Source: Gentiana macrophylla
Taxonomy: Eukaryota > Streptophyta > Magnoliopsida > Gentianales > Gentianaceae
Reading direction: 5' to 3'
Assembly: GCA_026214975.1 (NCBI GenBank)
Contig: CM047808.1
Span: forward strand, 59,670,583-59,734,582
Length of the DNA stretch: 64,000 nucleotides
The position numbers were made by a program, and so were the translations under genes. This document shows positions 1 through 11,864 of this stretch, piece after piece; position 1 is the stretch's first letter; each line of letters starts with the position of its first letter. The notes beneath the pieces are model-generated. The model saw only the letters and a list, made by a program, of their open reading frames with translations, was not told where the DNA came from and did no database searches.

Positions 1-1412
1 AGCTCGGGGTCGATGAAGCTGCTTTGTACATCCTCTACAGATTGCTCAAAAACAACCTGTTCAGCATCAGTGGACTTGATAACTTCTTCATTGGAGGAAT
101 CACTGATAACAACTGGTGGAATGATAGTTAGAGGCTCAGCTTCAACAGCCTCTTCTTCCTCTTCTACTGATGCTTCTTCTTGGGCCCTCTGTGCCTCCAA
201 ATCTTTCAACTCTTTCCCCTTGCCATATTTCTTCTTTTTGGCAACTTCCTTCATCCTCTTGGATAGGGGTTCATCATCATCATCTTTTCTAGTCAATTTT
301 CTTTTTCTACTTGCTTCCTTCTGTTGTTCTCTAAGAATTTCACCAACAGTTTTTCTTGAAGCTACTACAGCGAGGTCGATAACCTCCACTTGACCCTCAA
401 AGCGAGACTCAACGATCTGTCTTTGTTTCCTTTCTTGTTCTTTTTGATTTCAGGACTTCTGTAGTCTTTCTAACATCAGCACTCTTCTTTCTCTTTCCAG
501 TAGTTTTCTTTGGTGCAGCAGGTTTGATGGAAATCTTCTTAGTTTGCTGAACCTGCTCACCACCAGTATCACCATCATCTCCATCATCATTATCATCAGT
601 AGCTTCTTCAGCAATCTCTTCATCATCATCAAGTCCAGGGATTGCATAATCAATCTCCTTTTTGTATCTGGACTGATTTATATCAAGCTGGTTCAATGTC
701 GGGAACCTCCAAGTGATTCAAAGCGAGGTTTGAATCATCAAACCTAAAGGTAAGGCCTTTGATTTCCTTTTCCTAGTTTGTCCTCCTTTGCAACTTTCTT
801 CATATAATGAATAAAGTATCCATTGATCAAACTTCATGCTCCTGCAGATGATAATCATCGGCTCTATCTTGGGTCACGATAGAGTATCCATCTTGCGCCG
901 ATTAGCCCAAGTATGTTCTTTGCAATGAGCTTGCTCGCAGACTATATTCAATACCAATGTTTTTGCGGTTGATGCCAATGCGATTTAATAGTTGCTTACA
1001 TCTTGATCGATCTACAAAAGCCATCTTGTTCAATCCCATAGCTTCGAGGATTGACCGAACCATCAACAACTTCTTCAAGACCAAACACTTGTCTCAAAGC
1101 ATTTGGAGGAGATTACAAGCTCCTCACCATTCTGATGGTTTTGAAAGATTCATTTCCTTCGTCTATAATCATATTCTTCCAGAAATCAATAACATTGGTG
1201 TATGATATCGTATCTAATCTGATGTTGAGTATATTCTCCAGTCCTGCAAATCTTCTTATTCTTCGACCTATATTGATGGCCAGTTCTGTTTGATTTGCAT
1301 CAACAACATAGCCTCTTACACTTTGGCTTGATTCGATTTGAACTTCAACTCTTTCCGCCATTGAAATAAGAAAAAGATGAAGAAGAGTTCCTCTCAAATC
1401 TGTGTTCACCAC
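1..1412 (-). pseudogene. Broken ORF downstream of Copia-1 pol (env-position accessory ORF)
   Basis: A minus-strand reading frame starts near 1360 (Met-Ala-Glu-Arg) and continues in shifted frames at 902-1084 and 409-696. The first part contains an F-W-K-N motif in a context like that of plant retrotransposon-linked proteins that begin with a FW-containing globular domain. The last part is low complexity: a run of Asp/Glu (about 560-640) followed by Lys/Thr/Arg-rich sequence, like a disordered tail with nuclear localisation character. It lies 3' of RNase H, the position of the env-like ORF in SIRE-type Copia elements. I do not recognise a defined family. It could also be the end of a different, older element. 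The plus-strand Ser-rich frame at 13-393 is the antisense shadow of the same low-complexity tail. Confidence 0.45.
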
Positions 1413-1952
1413 GAAGTAGAATTTGCGAGAGATAAAGCGAGAAGATGCAAGTGGTGAATCGCTATATAACGATCGATTATATAGGCGGTGGGTAGTTGAA
1501 GCTGTGTCATAGCACGTACATTGAGGTAACCACGATTAAATCTGGTTAAATGCTGTCTTGACACGTGGTCCATTACTCCTCCATAATGTTTGTAACCGTT
1601 GGATGGTTTAACTGTGGTAATAATGGATAAAATAAATATCCCGCCAAACTGCTTTTTGACTTTAATGACTTTGACTGAGTAAAATTTCCTTCAGCAAGGT
1701 ATCCCTCGGTGAGGTGGGCTCGGTGATCTCTGGCGATAATCTGACTGTGATAATGTGACTCTCTTGATCCTTGTTTTCTCCTTGTTTTGTTCAATTGATA
1801 ATACAAGATGAAGTTTAATACCAATGACTGATCTGTCAAGTGAGCTCACCCAACATGACAAAGACCAATCCCCTTGGCAACCTCATTTGCTCAATTGTTC
1901 AAACATAAGTACATGGAATTGTTGATACCAATGACTGTCACGCTAAGTGAGC
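1413..1952 (-). other. Spacer between Copia-1 pol and the accessory ORF
   Basis: No coding domain is recognisable. It contains two diverged copies of a short phrase (gtgagctcacccaacat, near 1840 and 1947), each followed by an imperfect caaagac-aatcc sequence, about 105 bp apart, which looks like a local tandem duplication in the 3' untranslated part of the element. Confidence 0.4.
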
Positions 1953-3540
1953 TCACCCAACATAGCAAAGACTAATCCCTTGGTGAATTCGATTACAACT
2001 TCTTTGAATATCAGTCAATTTTATAATTCCAAGTTCAGTTCTTAAATTTGGCAAATCTTTCACTATCAAGTGGCTTAGTGAAAATATCAGCAAGTTGATC
2101 TTAATAGGGATGTATAGAACCACCACATCTTTCTTTTCAACATGATCTCTTATAAAATGATGTCTCACATCAATGTGCTTGGTTCTTGAATGCAAAACAG
2201 GATTTTCTGTGATTGCAATTGCACTTGTGTTGTCACACATGATTGGAATTTCCCTTTCTTCAATTCCATAATCCCTTAATTGTTGTCTTAGCCATAGTAC
2301 TTGTGTACACTGAGCTTCCAGTGACAATGTATTCGACTTTGATAGAAGTTGAAATAGAATTGTTTTTCTTGCTAAACCAGGAGACCAGTCTATTTCCCAT
2401 TAAGCGGCGAGTTCTGAGGTGCTTTTTCTATCAATCTTGCATCCAGCATAATCAGAATCTGAGTAGGATATTACCTTGAAGCTTCCTTCCTTGGAATACC
2501 AAATTCCTACTCCCAAAGTTTCTTTAAGATACTTGAGAATTCTCTTAACTGCACCTAAATGACTTTCTTTGGGTTTGGATTGAAATCTTGCACAAACACC
2601 TACAGCAAAGGATATATCAGTCTGCTTTGGCGATGAGATCTGATGATTGCCTATCATCCATTCATGCAGTCGATCAACATCTTTGCCTTCTTTATCTTCA
2701 TCCAATCTGATGTTTGTACTCATAGGAGTTGAGCTCTTAGTGATGTTTTCCATACCAAATTTCTTCAGCAGCTCTTTGGTATACTTGGTTTGATGAATGA
2801 AGATTCCATCCTTTATTTGTTTGACTTGCAATCCCAAAAAGTAGTTCATTTCTCCCATCATACTCATTTGGAATTTACTTTTCATTAGATTTGCAAACTT
2901 TTCACAAAGTAAATCATTTTGAGCCAAAAATTATGTCATCAACATAAATTTGTACCAGCGAGGTGTTGTCCCCTTTCTTGATTACGAAAAGAGTCTTGTC
3001 AATGGTCCCTTTTGTAAAACCATTGTCCACCAAGAATTGAGATAGAGTCTCATACCATGCTCTTGGTGCTGTTTCAATCCATAAAGTGCTTTGTTGAGTC
3101 TATACACTTTATCTTCTTGATCTTTAACTTCAAATCCAGGAGGTTCTTTGAACATACACTTCCTCCTCTAGGATACCATTCAAAAATGCACTCTTGACAT
3201 CCATTTGATATACTTTGAAGTTCTTATATGCGAGCATGTGCCAAGAATAATCGATAGCTTCCAATCTTGCAGCAGGTGCATAAGTTTCATCAAAATCTAT
3301 TCATCGCTTGAGAATAGCCTTTTGCAACTAGTCGGCCTTATTTCTTACAATGGTACCAGATTCATCAAGTTTATTTCTATATACCCACTTAGTACCAATG
3401 ATATTTGCATGGTGGCCTTTCAACTAGTGTCCAAACTTGATTTCTTTCAAATTCATTTAATTCTTCTTGCATAGCAATTATCCAATCTGGATCTCAAATT
3501 GCTTCTTCAACAACTTTAGGTTCCATTTGAGATAGAAAAC
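1953..3540 (-). pseudogene. Copia-1 pol: reverse transcriptase and RNase H
   Basis: Minus-strand frames encode a Ty1/copia RT followed by RNase H. The RT catalytic box YVDDIIFG is intact at about 2926-2960 (minus), followed by the conserved Copia stretch F-Q-M-S-M-M-G-E-M-N-Y-F-L-G-L-Q-V and later Y-S-D-S-D-Y-A-G-C. RNase H (1953-2327) shows the W-L-R-Q-Q-L-x-D-Y-G and D-N-T-S-A-I motifs and the R-T-K-H-I-D-V-R-H-H-F-I-R-D block. A frameshift separates the frames at about 2927 and another near 2330-2400, and part of the RNase H core is disturbed. In an active element this part synthesises cDNA from the genomic RNA and removes the template. Here it is a pseudogene. Confidence 0.85.
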
Positions 3541-3758
3541 AAGTAAACATAGCTTCAGTTGTCTTCTAGTCCTCACACCTCTTTGTACATTGCCAATAAC
3601 TTGTTGTGAGGTGATTCCTTAACCATTGTGGATTTTGGTTATTTTGATTTTCGGGAATATCATCTTTGGTAGGGTCTCTTGTAGTTTTTCTTCTACGGGG
3701 GGTCGTGAGATCCTTGAATTGCTTGATTGTTGCATCGGTAACATTGTCGTGAGGGTGT

Positions 3759-5120
3759 TCAGTGAGGCGATGTCGAAACTTTTAGGTCATTGAATCTTTC
3801 CAAAACTTCAACACAATCTGGATCGAGTGATTTGTTGATTTTATTGAGTTCACACTCTTTATCTTCCATACCAGTAAACTTAGGTTCATCAAACACAACA
3901 TTGATTGTTTCTTCATGTTTGGTGTTCTTTTGTTCGATTACCACTGAATGCTCTCTTGATTGAAGAATATCCTAAGAAGATTCCTTCATCTGATTTTGGT
4001 TGGAATGTTTTCAAGTGAACTTTATGATTTAGAATAAAACATTTGCTTCCAAATGGGTGGAAATAGGATATATTAGGTATCCTTCCATTCCAGATCTCAT
4101 AAGGTGTCTTTGACTTCTTGTTTCTTGATGTTCTATTTTGTGTATAGCATCTTTGTATTTCTTGCTTCAACCCAATATCTTTCGAGTAGCAATGCTTCAC
4201 AAATCATTGTTCTTCTGCTTCCTTTAATGTGTTGTTTCTTCTTTCAAAGAACCCCATTTTCTTTGAGGTGTACAGCAATGACAAGTTGATGAAGTACACC
4301 ATTACATTTCTGATATTCTCTTATAACTTTGTTGAGAAATTCGATTACCCTGATGATCGATCTAATCTTTATGACTGTTAAACTTTTCTCATTTTGTAAT
4401 CTCTTCAAAAGATTAGGTAAGCTTTGGAGTGTCTCACTTTTCTTGTTCATGAATATCACCCAAGTGTATCTAGAAAAAATCATCCACAACCACTAAGGTG
4501 TATTTCTTTCCTGTCACACTTGTTGGAGTTATTGGTCCAAAAAGATCCATGTGCATAAGCTCCAACACTCTGTTAGTTGATTGTTTAGTCTTTGACTTGA
4601 AACTTGACTTTATCATTTACCTTTGCGACATGCATCACGAGATAGCATCCTTCTTGAATGTAATCTCAGGTAAACCAACCACTAACTTCTTCTTCACTAA
4701 GCGATTAATATCATCAAAATTTAGATGATTTAACTTCTTGTGCCATAACCAATTGAGTTGATTTGGTATGCACAATCAGTGAGATTCTGGAGGCTATGAT
4801 AGACCAATCCACAACATACATGTTACATTTGCCTTCTACCGGCAAGTACAACTTGATCACCTCTTTCACTAATGACAATACAGTTGTTTTTGTCAAAAGT
4901 GACCTTGTATCCCAAATCACAGAATTGTCCAGTGCTCAGCAAGTTGTAATCCAGTCCTTCCACATATGCAACATTCTTGATTGTAAGTCCATTTCTGATA
5001 AGTGTGCCATATCCTCTTGTATAACCAGGTGTATTTTTGTTGCCAAAATTCACCCTTGGACCATCTTTTGCCACAAAATTTGTAAGACAGTGCTTATTCT
5101 TTGTCATGTGTCTGGACACA
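3759..5120 (-). pseudogene. Copia-1 pol: GAG-pre-integrase and integrase
   Basis: Minus-strand frames at 4823-5119 match the GAG-pre-integrase region (V-A-Y-V-E-G-L-D-Y-N-L-L-S followed by Q-F-C-D). Next, 4244-4489 contains the integrase core segment S-R-Y-T-W-V-I-F after the first catalytic Asp region, and 3913-4200 holds the integrase C-terminal segment with K-T-P-Y-E-I-W-N-G and F-G-S-K-C-F. Frameshifts divide these three pieces. The region joins the RT domain at about 3540 through a linker. The integrase would insert the cDNA into the host genome; it cannot be made intact from this copy. Confidence 0.82.
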
Positions 5121-5399
5121 TCCCTTTGTCAAAGTACGGACACCCTACAAAACAAAGTTAATGCATTTTAGGTACCCAAACTGTTTGGGTCCATAGTGGT
5201 CGATGGCAAGCATGACCCTTGGTATGTTTCCATAAGGTCTTCTCTAAATGTGTCATACTTTGGTTCATACTTTGGTTCATACATGTATTCCACACATCCA
5301 TAAGTTCTAACGATAGGTTGTGTAGGAACCACATATGTTTTACGGCCTTTTGGTACATAATCTTTGTTTGAAATGATTTTTGTTGTTAGAAACATTTGC

Positions 5400-7540
5400 A
5401 TAACCATAGATGTCTTTGTCTGTTAGGAGCTTGACCCTGTAATATGGAGTCTCCGAGGTCTTATGTAAGTCCTCTGCTGATTCCATTGTCTAGGTTTTAC
5501 CACTAGCGGTATGGTTATCTTATTTGTTTCTAGCATTAGATCTTGAGAATATTCCAATCATTATCAATGAGAGAGCAGTCTACCTTTCCCCACGAGATAA
5601 GTATCCCTTGAATGATCAACATTTTTGGATTTAGGATTCTTATTCTTGGAATATTTCTGTTTCTTTCCTTACGTGGTCAGCCAGACTTGGTAGCAGTCGC
5701 TATCGGTGACTTAGAAAGTGCAATGATCTATTTTTGGATTTATTCTTTTTACTAGAGTGTTGACACGAGACTTACGATTTTGCTTCTTTGAGGCATTCTC
5801 ATTTTGGTTTCTTGCTTGGTGACCTTCTTGGGAGATGGATCTAGTGCGAGGCACAAACTTAGGACCAGTGCGGTACTAGGTTCGATAACCTTCTTGGATC
5901 CACTCTTGTTAGATTCTTGATTTCCAAATCCAAGCCCGATTCTATCTTCATAAGGCTTTTCTGATTTGTATGCGATATTGGAACAAGATGGTTCAATTGA
6001 TTCAGAGAATTTCTTTGGATGTGCATGCAGACTTATCTTGATTCATCAACATCTTTTTCCTTACCTTTGAAAACCCCTTAATTCAAACTTTCAATCTTCC
6101 AACTTCTAACTCAAGAGCCCTTTTTGGCCTTCACAATCTCACATGCAGATTGTATTATCCTCGATTGATTAAGGATGGCATCCAAAGTCTCATTGTTGTC
6201 GAATTTCTAGGATTTGAACCACAGGTTGATTCACAATCACTTCCAGCGAGGAGTGTTTATAGATCTGATGTTGTATACCTCCTCGAGTTTCATCCATGTT
6301 GGCCATCAAAGCATAATCCTCCATATCAACAACTTGGTCTTTGTGTCATCGACTCATTTCTTTTTGAGATCCCACTTCATATATCTGATTCATCTCGGCC
6401 AACCATAGCCTTCTTGCCATGTCTCCTTTGTTGACTTTTGGTCTTGATAGAGTGCGGACAATCAGTCTAAAAAATGTCAGGCTTCTTCTGTTGAAGCAAA
6501 GATAATCGAGTTCCTTGCCTTGTTTCAACTCGGGACAATCAGTCTGAAGTGTCTGGTTTCTTGCAATGAAAGCATAGATAGTCATTATCTTTCTTTGGTT
6601 CTTCTTTCCTTCTCTCGGTGAGGCCTCTTTGTGAAATTTCTTGTAGGGGCCTTTCCGGTCTTCATCATTCGATTTTCTTGCTCGGTAGGGCAATCTGCTC
6701 TTGCATCTCATCCAAAGATATCATCATCTGTCCTCCCGATGTTTCTTCATGATGTGAAGCAGCCAATGCGATGGTCTTTGGCTCTTCCTTTTCGATTCGA
6801 GCACTAACTTCTTGCTAAATTCATAGGCCTTAAGATCGAGAGAACAGTTTGAAGGTGTCTTCCTCATGCGACTTTCTCATTTCTTCAATTGCGATCACCT
6901 TCATTTTCCAAACATCTCTTGCAGGTAAAGCTTCCAAGATTTTGGTGTTTACTTCCTCTTTTGAATAACTTACACTCGTGAGTAAGTTCATCTAAGATTG
7001 CATTGAATCTGGACTCCATTTGCTCAATGGTTTCATTGGGTAGCATTTTGAACTTTTGAAACCTTTTTAGCCCTGCTTGATTTTGTTCTTCTTTATTGCA
7101 TCGGTGCCTTCACAGATTAAGTGAATCTTATCCCAAAGTTCCTTTGCGGTCTTGCAATCTTTGACTTTCATGTACATATTGCTATCAAGGTTATGTAGAT
7201 GATATCAATAGCAATGTTGTTGAGGTTTGCTCTTTTCTGTCTTACGCATTCCATTCTCTCTTTGGTTTAGGAATGTACTCGATTCACATCACCCACTATT
7301 CTATGCCTTTGTAATCTCAGGTGGTCCTTGATTAGTACATCCATCATCTCATCATGAGTAGCGACAAGATATGCCGCATTCGGCGTTTATACTCATCAAA
7401 TCTATCAAGAGAGCACATCAACATGGTTCTAGCATCTTGTGTGTTATCCATGATGCAAGTCTTGAAAATCGGTAACTTGAAAGAAAGTTTTAAAGAATTT
7501 TCACAAGCACAACAAGTAGGATTCCTTGAGCGAAGCCTTT
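5400..7540 (-). pseudogene. Copia-1 gag region with zinc-knuckle remnants
   Basis: Degenerate gag between the primer binding site and GAG-pre-integrase. The clearest mark is at about 6430-6600 (minus), where two neighbouring, frameshifted stretches both resemble a CCHC zinc knuckle followed by C-P-E-L-K-Q-G-K-E-L-D-Y, suggesting an internal duplication of the knuckle. The part nearest the PBS (7150-7540) resembles the start of the Copia gag, with frames broken by stops. Gag would form the virus-like particle and bind the RNA. No intact frame longer than about 120 codons remains. Confidence 0.65.
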
Positions 7541-7554
7541 GCTCCGATACCAAT
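7541..7554 (-). promoter_or_regulatory. Copia-1 primer binding site
   Basis: On the minus strand the LTR end (CCAACA) is followed by ATTGGTATCGGAGC. This matches, with one or two changes, the TGGTATCAGAGC complement of the initiator methionine tRNA 3' end used by plant Copia elements. It fixes the orientation (minus) and the inner end of the 5' LTR. Confidence 0.9.
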
Positions 7555-9265
7555 TGTTGGTCCCTTGAAAGGCTTTAGTTAAGTTTAGAGGGGGTGAATA
7601 AACTTAACACTTAAAACTTTGGAGTTAACAAGTTCTGCAATTTCAGCGACCTGCGATACTTGATGGTCTCTTTGAGACCTCGATAACTGGCGATAAATGA
7701 TAGTCTCTTGTGATTCGATTCTTTGAATTTGTGCGGTGGAATAATGTCAAAATTAAGCCTTGTTACTTGTTGTTAAATATGTTCTGAGTATTAGATACTC
7801 ATTAGTGTGTGTGTGTGATTTGATTTGCTAGATTCAAAGCGAGTTGATATGAATAATGACTAAGTGCGAGAAAATAAATGCAGTAAGTAAGTAAGTAGAG
7901 ATTTTTATAGTGGTTCCAGGTGATGTAATCACATCGTCCACTCTTCTCTGTGATGTTGGAGGAAATTCACTAGTAATCTTTGAGTTATCTGTTACAAAGA
8001 ATCCTAGGTTGCTTGTCCTTCACCAATAACTATGGCTTCACAAAGCGAAAACTAAGAGCAGGTAGGATTCTTTGCTCCTGAGTCTTCCACTTGGTCCTTG
8101 AAGGGTAGAATTGCCTCTTCACAGCTTCACCACAAACCAACGATCTTTCACACAATGAGATGCTTCATTTGTCTTCAAGAGGTTCTTTATAAAATAAAGA
8201 ATGAATCAAGTAAATGATTGATTGCGGTGCTTGATTAGGATGATATAATCAAGTGACTTGCGGTCTTCAAGTGTGTATGCTTGATGCGGCTTGAACACTG
8301 AGAATGCACTTGAAGAAAATAACTAGATCAGCAGGCTTAAGCTCAGTAAGTTCAGCAGGGTGTTTTTCAGCTCAATGTTATCGCTTGAAGTTTATTCCAA
8401 AAATCATCATCTTCTTTTTGAGTTGAAAGTCCTCTATTTATAGGTAGGAATGCATGTGACTTGAATTTGAAATTCAAATGTGACCGTTCCTTGTATTTGT
8501 CCCATCATCTTGCTTTGCATTCTGTCACTATTCATGGGGTCGACCTTTATCGGGATTACTTTTTTGTGATGCGATCTGTCACCCCACTGACTTGTATCAA
8601 TGGATAAAAATATGGATCATCCCAGCGTCTTTTAATCTCGGCCTTTGATTTGCTTGATAAGTCGAGGTAGTTGGTTTATTCTTATCCATGTAACTTCCCA
8701 ATAATCTTGAATTGATCGAGGTATATATCGGTGAGTTCATCGATCTGTTTGTAAAACCAATCGATCTCTTTGAACATCATATTTTTATCAGTAAAATATA
8801 ATGCAATTTGAATCTTTATATCCAACTTTTGTTTGTGAAGTTGGTTTACATCATTTAAAGTATAACCAAGTTCCAAGCATCATCCAACTTGTGGAACTTA
8901 GACCTTCTACACAAGATATATGTAATCAGTTTAGGTCATCACAGACTTGCCTAAATTCTGATTCCATATCCTTGACATTAAATACTAAGTTTGATCCCTT
9001 AGCCTTCATTAACTGAGTTTGAACCCTCAGCCTTCAGTCTTCAGTCTTCAGCAGGTTCTAGACCAGTCTATTGACCTATCTACCCTACTGACCTAAATCA
9101 GTCTGCTGATAAACAATCAGCAGCCATTTACAGTGCTTGTTTGATCAAACCTATTTATGAATCAAACTCTAATAAACCTATACATTTTATCTAGACATCT
9201 TTTTGCCTTTGCACTATAACAGCTAGTATGGCACTCATCATCAAAACTAAGAAATAAGTCCAACA
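7555..9265 (-). repeat. Copia-1 5' LTR (1,711 bp)
   Basis: Bounded by a perfect short inverted repeat: TGTTGG at 7555 and CCAACA at 9260-9265. The inner end abuts the primer binding site. A minus-strand TATA box (CTATAAATAG) lies at about 8433-8443. The stretch around 7917-7980 is the reverse complement, with changes, of 17411-17483 in the Copia-3 LTR, so both belong to one family. At 9266 the sequence switches to Copia-2 integrase coding, which marks the outer edge. The first five bases of Copia-2 here are tgttc; the matching target duplication should lie at the far end, outside the window. Confidence 0.82.
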
Positions 9266-10110
9266 TGTTCCATGAATGACAGAAAAATGAGTTTTACCAT
9301 TGAGAAGAGGGGTGGGGATCATATTAATAAAATAAAATGCATGTTGGACACAATATCCCCAATATTGAAAAGGTACACTAGACTGAATTATCAGTGACCT
9401 AGCAACTTTTAAAATGTGTTGACGTTTTCTTTCAATGAGTCCATTTTGTTCAGGAGTTCTAACACAGGATTTTTATGCAGTATGACTTTTTTCTTATAGA
9501 AATTGATCATATCAAACTCAGCACTATGATCAGACCTAATGATCTTAATGCACATATCAAACTGTGTTTGAACAAGGTTGCAAAAGCATTGCAAAAGATC
9601 ATTAGTTTCTGATTTGGATTTCATCATGAAAATCCATGTGTATCTGCTACAGTCATCAACAATAAAAAGGAAATAAGATTCACCATTTATTGTAAGAGTT
9701 CTATAGGGAACCCTAAAATCAATATGAACAAGATCAAAACAATTTTGAGTAACTGAACTACTAATAGGAAAGCTATGCCTTTTTTGTTAGCTCAGCGGGC
9801 ATATTACACAATCATGAGCAGGGAGTTTTATTCTATTAGCCACTGCCTACAAGGCTTTCAACCTTTGCAATGAAGGATGTCTTAGTCTAAAATGCCATAA
9901 TAAGGAATCAGAAAAATTGTTACAGATCTCATGTGACAAACTAGATTGCATAACAAGATTTTCAGGAGTAGATTTCAAGATGTATAAGCCATTTCGCTGA
10001 TCAGCTAAACCAATCCTCGTCAAAGTCTTGTGTTCCTGCACAATACCAAAGTTAGGGCCAAAAACAACAGATAATTGACTGTCATAAATCAATTTCTTAA
10101 CAGATATCAA
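9266..10110 (-). pseudogene. Copia-2 GAG-pre-integrase and partial integrase
   Basis: Minus strand. 9847-10110 encodes a GAG-pre-integrase segment (N-G-L-Y-I-L then L-L-W-H-F-R-L-R-H-P-S), holding the HHCC-region histidines. 9409-9627 encodes integrase core sequence (K-I-I-R-S-D-H-S-A-E-F), which corresponds to the second catalytic Asp region of the D,D,E triad; the family usually has S-D-N-G-x-E-F, so Asn-Gly has become His-Ser. The frame continues to 9266, where it stops at the Copia-1 LTR edge. Stops and frameshifts separate the pieces. Confidence 0.8.
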
Positions 10111-11850
10111 ATTATAAGTGAAAGAAGGAATGCAGAAACATTATGCAATACAATATCTTGGTTGATTTTGACATTACCAACGTGGGTGACCAGCACTGAA
10201 GCACCACTAGGCAAACTAACAAAGAGTTTCATAGTAGGTTTTATATCAAACATTAGTTTAAGAGAAAAGGTTATATGGTCAGTTGCACCCGAATCTAAGA
10301 TCCAATGTTACCTTGACTTTGAGAGCCTGAACCTGCTGCCATTACCACAGAATTGCAATGTGCAGAGGATGATTGTAAACCTTGAATGGGTGACAAAAGA
10401 TGTTCATACTGAGACATTGAAATAGCACCATTATCTGTAGAAGTTTGGACTGAGGGTTCAACACCCAAACTGTGCCCTTCTTCTGACATTACATTGTTGG
10501 CAGAATGACCATTATTCTTGTTAGGACCTCTGAATTTTGGAGGAAAACCATACTTCTTATAACACTTGTCAATTGTATGTCCTTCCTTTCCACAATATGT
10601 GCATACTGGTCTTTTAGAATTCCTTTGATAACCTCTACCTGCTCCCCTGGCCTGTCTTGATCCAGTTGAAAACCTTGATTGATTACGATTCTTGCATTAC
10701 AATCGAACTAGAACACGAAAGTGAGCGTAGTAGCCAAGATAACTTAATCGAACGGCGGATGCATAATTCAATTGTTGTTCATGATTTAAAGCCATAACAA
10801 AAGTTGTTTTGATGTCAGGCAAGGGTACGGTCATTAAAACTTGAGATTTCACGGTGTTAAAGTTTCCATTCAAACCCTTCAAGAATCTTTTTGTGTAAGC
10901 ATTATCATAGTACTCCCTCATGATTTGCAAAGCAGGGCATGTACAAGGAGGTATGGGCTTGACACCGGAGATATTGATCCCATAGGCCTTTTTGGTTTCG
11001 GGTTGGGTTGGATCCATTTGGATCAAACCCAATATCTTATTCACTCCACTATCTTATTTGTCATTATTTTATTAATTCTGTTATTTCATTAGAAATTCTC
11101 TCATCAATCATTCAACATCAACAAATTAAATAATATTAACCAATTCACTTTATTCACCCACTACACTATTTAACCATTACTTTTTCAATATAATATTTCA
11201 TTAAAATTTATCTCACCAGTCATTTCTTCAACTACACAAATTTCAACATAACATTTCAACTTTATAATCATTATTTCACTATATTTTATTTCACTTTCTC
11301 TTTCTTGAATCCATTCAACCCAAATCCAACCCGAAACCAAACAGGGCGATAGGGATTTCAGTTTGGTGTAGTAATCAGTTACAGATACAATTCCTTGCTT
11401 AGTTTTTTCTATTTATTCTTCCAAATTCGATAGCCTATAGGAATTACCACGCCAAAACCTATCTTGCAAATCAATCCAAATTTCTCTAGCTGTGTCAAAA
11501 TACATGACAATCTCTACCACTGAAGTAATCATTGAATTAACTAGTCAAGAATGCACCAAATCATTTACCTACATCCAAGCCGAATATGTATTATATGTAA
11601 TCTCTGGAATTGTTGAAGAACCATCAACAAAGGCCAATTACCACAAGATGATAGCATCTTTGTCATAGAACGTTTCCACTGATTGTAGTTATCAACCCCT
11701 TTCAACAAAGGTCGAACCAATACAAATTTGGTATTATCAAGACTACTCTTAGAATTTGCAGAATTCATCGAAGTGGCCATTTCAACAAGAACAAGAAAGA
11801 AAACAACAAGATTTCGATGATTCAAAAGAAGATTATCTACGGAAGATTGT
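10111..11850 (-). pseudogene. Copia-2 gag and protease region, interrupted by a MITE
   Basis: Minus strand. The N-terminus (11565-11825) shows the typical L-V-R-P-L-L-K-G-V-D-N-Y-N-Q-W gag start. The middle of gag reads V-T-D-Y-Y-T-K-L-K-S-L just upstream of the MITE and continues with P-I-P-P-C-T-C after it. A complete CX2CX4HX4C zinc knuckle (C-T-Y-C-G-K-E-G-H-T-I-D-K-C) is at about 10555-10620. The 10295-10489 frame is the low-complexity part between knuckle and protease. The minus frame is broken in several places. In an active element gag forms the particle shell and the knuckle binds RNA. Confidence 0.82.
10985..11348. mobile_element. 364-bp MITE inserted in Copia-2 gag
   Basis: AT-rich non-coding insert whose ends are imperfect inverted repeats of about 20 bp (ggcctttttggtttcgggtt at the left; reverse complement of the right end begins cgccctgtttggtttcgggt). 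It is flanked by a 3-bp direct repeat, ata (10982-10984 and 11349-11351). Removing the insert and one ata restores the conserved gag reading K-S-L-W-D on the minus strand, so the edges are exact. A 3-bp target duplication and GGCC-TGTTTGG-like ends fit PIF/Harbinger (Tourist-like) MITEs, although ata departs from the usual TWA. Confidence 0.85.
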
Positions 11851-11852
11851 TT

Positions 11853-11864
11853 GCTTTGATACCA
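11853..11864 (-). promoter_or_regulatory. Copia-2 primer binding site
   Basis: Minus strand TGGTATCAAAGC follows the LTR end CAACA directly. It is the initiator-methionine tRNA complement used by plant Copia elements, with one change (CAA for CAG). Confidence 0.9.

Larger units (their letters stand above)
1..9265 (-). mobile_element. Copia-1: Ty1/copia LTR retrotransposon, long-LTR type, degenerate
   Basis: Minus-strand element. Reading right to left: 5' LTR (7555-9265), primer binding site (7541-7554), gag, GAG-pre-integrase, integrase, reverse transcriptase, RNase H, then a further ORF region (1-1412) in the position where SIRE/Maximus-type Copia elements carry an extra env-like ORF. The domain order integrase before RT is diagnostic of Copia. 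The 3' LTR is not visible at 1-1950, so the element probably continues left of the window. Frameshifts and stops break gag and pol. Its LTR is related to that of Copia-3 at 16471-17695. It is inserted in the integrase of Copia-2, whose sequence resumes at 9266. Confidence 0.85.

Noticed and set aside
1801..1990. Copia-1 3' LTR
   Set aside because: Looked for TGTTGGTCCC and CCAACA ends and for similarity to 7555-9265; only short unrelated repeats are present.
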